From Paracoccaceae bacterium (GTDB taxonomy: Bacteria; Pseudomonadota; Alphaproteobacteria; Rhodobacterales; Rhodobacteraceae): a DNA stretch of 64,000 bases. Within the stretch, counting starts at the first letter, position 1. Every line of letters begins with the position of its first letter. Position numbers and translations under genes: made by a program. The notes beneath the pieces were generated by a model, which saw only the letters and a list, made by a program, of their open reading frames with translations, had not been told where the DNA came from and did no database searches. The stretch spans positions 25,396-89,395 of the forward strand of contig JAFIEO010000066.1 of NCBI GenBank assembly GCA_020832445.1. Reading direction: 5' to 3'. Positions 60,048 to 64,000 of this stretch are shown here, one piece after another.

Positions 60048-61955
60048 TCAGTAATCGGTCTCGACATAGACGCCGGAACAGTCATAGGCGACGGCGCCTG
60101 CGGTGCCGCCATTGTTCATGTAATTGCGCGGGCTCAGCAGTTGGGTGACGGCTGGGAGGTTTGCAGTGATCTCGACCTCAGCGATAGCGCCCGAGACTTC
60201 CTCGACGACGCGCACCCAGACCGAGGCGGCGTTGGGCGCAGCGTAGAGGAACAGCGTCAGGACATTGGTGGGCGCATCGACGGGGAAATCTGCGCCGAGA
60301 TCAATCAGCGTGGGCGCACCGGAGCCCGAGTTGTGGACGATCTGCCAGTTGGCATGCGTGCCGCGCTGGAAGTCGATGCCGATGGCGTTCACGACGGCAG
60401 CGAGCGCGAGCGTCGTGGCCAGCGCCGAAGTCACACCGATCAGCCCGAAGAAGCCCATGCCGGTGGGCTGCAGGGTGGTGAGCGACAGCCGGTTCACATA
60501 GGTGAAGCCGCCCAAGCCATCCGCATTGCCGCGCCAGCAGACCCAGCCTGCCGAGCGTTCCTCGGCTGCGGCGTCCACGGTAGCGGCGCTGGTCATCCGC
60601 CAGCGGCGCATGGAGGTGGAGAGGTTGGTGGTGGTGAGCCCTGGCGTGGAGGCGGTGCCCACGCCCGAGCGCGGCATGCCGATGGCGTTGATCGTGGTGC
60701 CCGAGGACGGCGCCCAGTATGCGATCCGGTTGACGCCGAAGTGCGGCTGCAGGGGGAAGAGCCGCCCCGAGGGCCGCATGACCTCGAGCCAGGCGCTGCC
60801 GGCCCGGTCGCGGGCATAGAGATGGATGCGGCCTGCGGGCGGCGGATCGGGCGGCGTGGCGCGACCCGGCAGCACCATGGGCTCGGGCAGTTCCACACGG
60901 CCGCTGGCGTGGTCGATCCGGATGGCGTCATAGTAGGTGGACCCATCCGGGCTGACCTTGAAGCCGAAGTCATCGTTGCCGAGAAGCCCGATCAGAGCGC
61001 GCGCCGAGAAGCCGGTCTTGAAGGCGAAGGCGGCATCGTCCCCGGGCGCGTTCTTGTTGAAGGTCGCCTCGATGCCGCCCCCGGCATGGTTGAACAGCAT
61101 CGCTGGCGTGTTGATCGAGAAACGGTTGAAGCTGTCGGCCGTGGCCCAGCCGAGGCCGAGTTGCTGGGCCGTCAGGTTCGCCTGCGGCATGCCGACCTGC
61201 GTAACGCTGTTGGCGAAGGTCACGGTGGGCGTGTTGATCACGGTCGTGCCGCCCGCGCCTGCGGTGGCCGAGCCGATGTTGATGACCGTGTTCGACCCCG
61301 AGGCCCCACCTGTGCCGAGGTTCACGGTCTTGGTGGTGCCGTTCGTGGTGGCGCCGGTCCCGACGCCATAGGTGGCAGTGCCGCTCGATGTGCCGATGGT
61401 CGCTGTTCCCCCCGAGGCCGTGAGCGTGCCGGAGAAGGTCTTGTTGCCCGAGAAGGTCTGCGTGCCCGCGAGGATCGCCAGTTCCGAGGAGGTGTTGGGC
61501 AGCGTGTAAGTCCGGGTCTGGCCGGTCGAGATTCCGGCCAGCGAGAAAACGGCCTTCCTGGTCGGATCGGCGTCGTTGACGAGGCTGAAGACAGCATCAG
61601 ACACATCGCGCGGCTCGCCCACGCTGGCCCAGCTGGAACCGGACCAGACGAGGAAGGCACCCTAATTCGCGACCCAGACCAGCCAGCCGGGGCGGGGGAC
61701 GAGCCGGATCCATGCGCCGTCGACCCAGAAGGCCACGTTCAGGTCCCAGCCCGCCCAGAGGCCGGTCGCGCCCGAGGCCACCAGATGCCGGTCGCCATCA
61801 GTGGGGCTGGCGGGCGGCGCTGTGCGGGTGCGGTCCAGAACGGCGAGCTGCACCATGGCGTCGAGCAGGCGCAGCGCCTCGTTGTGGGTGACATGCTTCT
61901 GCGCCTGCGCGGCCATTAGGTATGGCAGGCCAAGATGGGTCGTGGTGTCGGACAT
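60048..61955 (-). pseudogene. DUF2793-type phage tail-fibre gene interrupted by one in-frame amber codon
   Basis: The frame opens at 61955 with a DUF2793 domain (LGLPYLMAAQAQKHVTHNEALRLLDAMVQL). It meets TAG at 61662-61664 after residue 97 and then continues open in the same frame to 60048. Reading through gives WVAN-stop-GAFLVWSGSSWASVGEP, the unbroken DUF2793 sequence. The full product would be about 635 aa. The part after the stop is rich in Thr/Ser/Gly repeats (TFSGNKTFSGTLTASGGTAT), typical of fibres, and ends in a receptor-type domain. A single-base change from a sense codon, a sequencing error, or programmed read-through would each explain it. A GTG start at 61622 could give a 524-aa truncated protein. 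Confidence 0.8.
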
Positions 61956-61975
61956 GAGAAATACTGTTGTTCTGA

Positions 61976-64000
61976 TCAGAAGAAGAGGGTGACAGTCCGC
62001 GCAGCCCCGCGCCCGATCAGGGTGGAGATCTGGACGATGCGGATCGTGAGCGTATCGCCGGGGCCAAGCAGCGCGCCCCAGTCGGCGATCTGATCTGCAC
62101 CCGAATAGACAGCGCTGGTGGTACTGGTGCTGAGCGTGCGTTTCACTGTCGCGCCGTCGAGGATATCGAGCGCGTAAGCCTCAACCTCTTCCCCGAGCGA
62201 CACATCGCCCATGCCCCAATTGTCAGCGGCCAGCGCGCGTGAGCGCCGCACCCACCGGATCGTCAGATCGCCGGGGCTCCGCGCTCTGCGCCATGGCTGT
62301 TCAATATGCGCGACAGAAAAAGGCCGCAGCCCAGCGCCTTCGGGCGTGAAGCTGGTGGCAACATAGCTGTCGTCACTGGGCGCGCGCGCAACTGGCCCAA
62401 TGCGCCAGTTCCACGGCAGGCTCAGATCGGCCTCGGCAATCGGCAGCGCAGTCAGGCTATCATCGAGGACGACCACGCGCGCACCTTCGGGCGTAGGGTC
62501 ACCCATTGCGCCTTCCGTCCCGCGCTGACCGCGCAAGAGCCGCGTCAGGCGATAGCGCCCGGGTGCGATCAGCTCGGCCGCGCCTGCCTGCACGATTTCC
62601 CATTGCCCAGCGCCGGTTTCCACTGCCAGTGCATTGGTCCCGCCAAAAAGCGCAATGTCCGTAACGCTTTCCAGCGTGCCTGCGAACAGATCTACGATCA
62701 GCTCATTGCCCAGATCGAAGCGGGAGGTGTGGCCAGCATAGAAATCCGCGACGAGCACGCCCATCCGCGCCCGCCTGCCGAATGTCGTCAGCAGCTCGAA
62801 CCCGTCACTTGCCGGGCTGCGATAGACAGCCATCTCGCCTGGCCATGGTCGCGCATGGGCACCGATCAGCGGGCGATGCGGGGCAATCTCCTCGCGCAGC
62901 TGGGGCAGATCCAGAAACAGCACATCAGGAGCACCAAACGCAATGGGCGTCGCCAGCGATGCAGGCCGGGGATTGCCGGGTGGCAGATCATATTTTGCAC
63001 GGTCCTGCCGCAGGGCCTCGAAGCTGCGAAATGTCGAATCCGCCACTGAGACCAGCCGCATATCGACCTGTCGCCCGTCATGATCGAGTGCGATCACATC
63101 GCAGGGGTCAAGTGCCAGACGCGAGGACGGCAGGCGGAACACACCCGTTTCCCGCCCCGACCAGGCTTCCATCAGCGCGCGGCGGCAGCGGCGTTCGGCC
63201 TCTTCGGGCGGCACGGCCATGGGAAAGCTCTCAAGCGCGATGCGGGAGGTGTCGACCGTGATGCGCTGCGCCTCGACCTGAGCTGCGTCATAGTCCTCAT
63301 CGGCCCGCGCGACCTGCCATTTGAGGGCCTGCGGCAGCTCGGTTTCCTGCGCGCGGGTGAGTTCCAGCACTTCGGCACCAGACCCGCCATCGCCGCCTGC
63401 GCCTGTCACTGCCGCCACCATATCCTCAGCGCTGATCACAGTGACCGCTGCCCGCCCGCGCATGACGAAACGGATGACGCCGCCGGTCTCGACCGCATCA
63501 AAGCCGAAATGCCGTGCAAGCGTGGCGATGGAACTGCGCGGGGATTCCAGCGCGGCGATCACATAGCCCTCGACCGCACCCCAGAGGCCGGAGACATCAA
63601 TGCGATCCTGCGGAAGCCCGGCGCGCAGGCAGAGATGCCGGATGAGGGCTGCGAGCGACACCGCCCCCAGCCGCCCGGTCAGCCAGTGGCCCAGCCGCCA
63701 GTTGGGGCCGTCCGTCCAGACATTGGTCAGCGCTGGGAAAAACGGATAGGGCCGCGCGTCCCATGTCCAGGCGGCGCATTCCGGCACATGGACCATCCGG
63801 TCGCCATAGAGAGATGAGGTCGGGTTATTGGCCGCGTCGCCCCACCAGAGGTAACTCGCCTCGAGATAAGCGCGCTGGATCGCATCGTCCCGCCAACCGC
63901 GCGAGAAATACGGCACGAAGCTTTCCGAGGACTTCGTGTCAAAGAACACATTCGGCTGGTTCGTGCCACGATCTACAGCCGGACAGCCCAGTTCCGTGAA
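61976..64000 (-). CDS. GTA gp15-like tail/host-specificity protein, 5' end cut by window
   Basis: At least 674 aa of a very large baseplate or host-specificity protein. The sequence entering at the right edge (FTELGCPAVDRGTNQPNVFF then DTKSSESFVPYFSRGWRDDA) is the family's characteristic block after the TIM-barrel-like domain. DAIQRAYLEASYLWWGDAAN and RYRLTRLLRGQRGTEGAMG follow. The frame stays open to 64000, so the start is outside. It matches gp15 of the Rhodobacter gene transfer agent and equivalent prophage proteins. The lysis genes behind it favour a prophage tail module over a bare GTA cluster. Confidence 0.9.
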   Translation of the reverse strand, partial: FTELGCPAVDRGTNQPNVFFDTKSSESFVPYFSRGWRDDAIQRAYLEASYLWWGDAANNPTSSLYGDRMVHVPECAAWTWDARPYPFFPALTNVWTDGPNWRLGHWLTGRLGAVSLAALIRHLCLRAGLPQDRIDVSGLWGAVEGYVIAALESPRSSIATLARHFGFDAVETGGVIRFVMRGRAAVTVISAEDMVAAVTGAGGDGGSGAEVLELTRAQETELPQALKWQVARADEDYDAAQVEAQRITVDTSRIALESFPMAVPPEEAERRCRRALMEAWSGRETGVFRLPSSRLALDPCDVIALDHDGRQVDMRLVSVADSTFRSFEALRQDRAKYDLPPGNPRPASLATPIAFGAPDVLFLDLPQLREEIAPHRPLIGAHARPWPGEMAVYRSPASDGFELLTTFGRRARMGVLVADFYAGHTSRFDLGNELIVDLFAGTLESVTDIALFGGTNALAVETGAGQWEIVQAGAAELIAPGRYRLTRLLRGQRGTEGAMGDPTPEGARVVVLDDSLTALPIAEADLSLPWNWRIGPVARAPSDDSYVATSFTPEGAGLRPFSVAHIEQPWRRARSPGDLTIRWVRRSRALAADNWGMGDVSLGEEVEAYALDILDGATVKRTLSTSTTSAVYSGADQIADWGALLGPGDTLTIRIVQISTLIGRGAARTVTLFF

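Noticed and set aside
59658..61919. A 753-codon plus-strand open frame opposite the tail-fibre region
   Set aside because: It is antisense to recognisable DUF2793 and fibre sequence, and its product is low-complexity Gly/Arg/Asp. It is a composition artefact.
1..64000. CRISPR arrays, complete insertion sequences or toxin-antitoxin pairs
   Set aside because: No regularly spaced direct repeats, no transposase-like protein and no convincing small toxin-antitoxin pair were found. The single XRE gene at 12343 is paired with a transporter, not a toxin.

Overview
The window is GC-rich, densely packed alphaproteobacterial chromosome, most likely from the Rhodobacteraceae (roseobacter/Rhodobacter group). 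The reasons are the density of TRAP transporters, a gene-transfer-agent-type gp15 tail protein, RIME-like intergenic palindromes, a helix-turn-helix gene placed before a SulP transporter, and the codon bias. It contains no rRNA, no CRISPR array, no complete insertion sequence and no tRNA that I could recognise. It is an accessory, transport-rich region that ends in the tail and lysis end of a prophage or GTA-like element.

Layout. 1-2.4 kb: a cobalamin riboswitch heads a minus-strand operon of two possible short leader ORFs, a CbiX-like/[2Fe-2S] protein and a family-5 ABC substrate-binding protein. 2.7-5.5 kb: a serine hydrolase, a GST and a tandem DUF1428 protein lie behind a 22-bp palindrome. 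5.8-8.8 kb: ROK regulator, Gfo/Idh/MocA oxidoreductase and ThuA. 9-14 kb: an M20 peptidase, XRE-SulP and a DMT transporter. 14-24.8 kb: a MarR-centred cluster with two 2-hydroxyacyl-CoA dehydratase-like subunits, four class III CoA-transferases and a TRAP transporter. 24.9-29.8 kb: TRAP plus an opine-dehydrogenase-like enzyme, with a LysR gene. 29.9-35 kb: TRAP plus a sugar-acid dehydratase, with a FadR-type regulator. 35-40.3 kb: TAXI-TRAP plus an amidohydrolase, with a LysR gene. 40.5-46.4 kb: a SUKH-like/ankyrin protein and a heterodimeric ABC exporter. 47-52.4 kb: a YtfQRT/YjfF-type sugar ABC importer with a FadR-type regulator. 53-57.5 kb: PadR-ChrA, DUF4395, MFS and an ArsR-rhodanese regulator. 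58.4-64 kb: overlapping Rz/Rz1 spanins, an M15 peptidase, a tail-fibre gene broken by one amber codon, and a gp15-like protein.

How the genes fit together. Most blocks are self-contained catabolic cassettes: a regulator, one high-affinity importer and one to six enzymes. The strongest candidate for an undescribed system is the 14-24.8 kb cluster. Three near-identical palindromes (AGTTC-N7-GAACT type) sit in three of its promoters, next to the marR gene. This predicts one regulon for import, CoA activation and dehydration of an unknown (hydroxy)acid. Four of the five importer operons also carry a strong hairpin directly after the binding-protein gene, which suggests a shared way of setting binding-protein to permease ratios.
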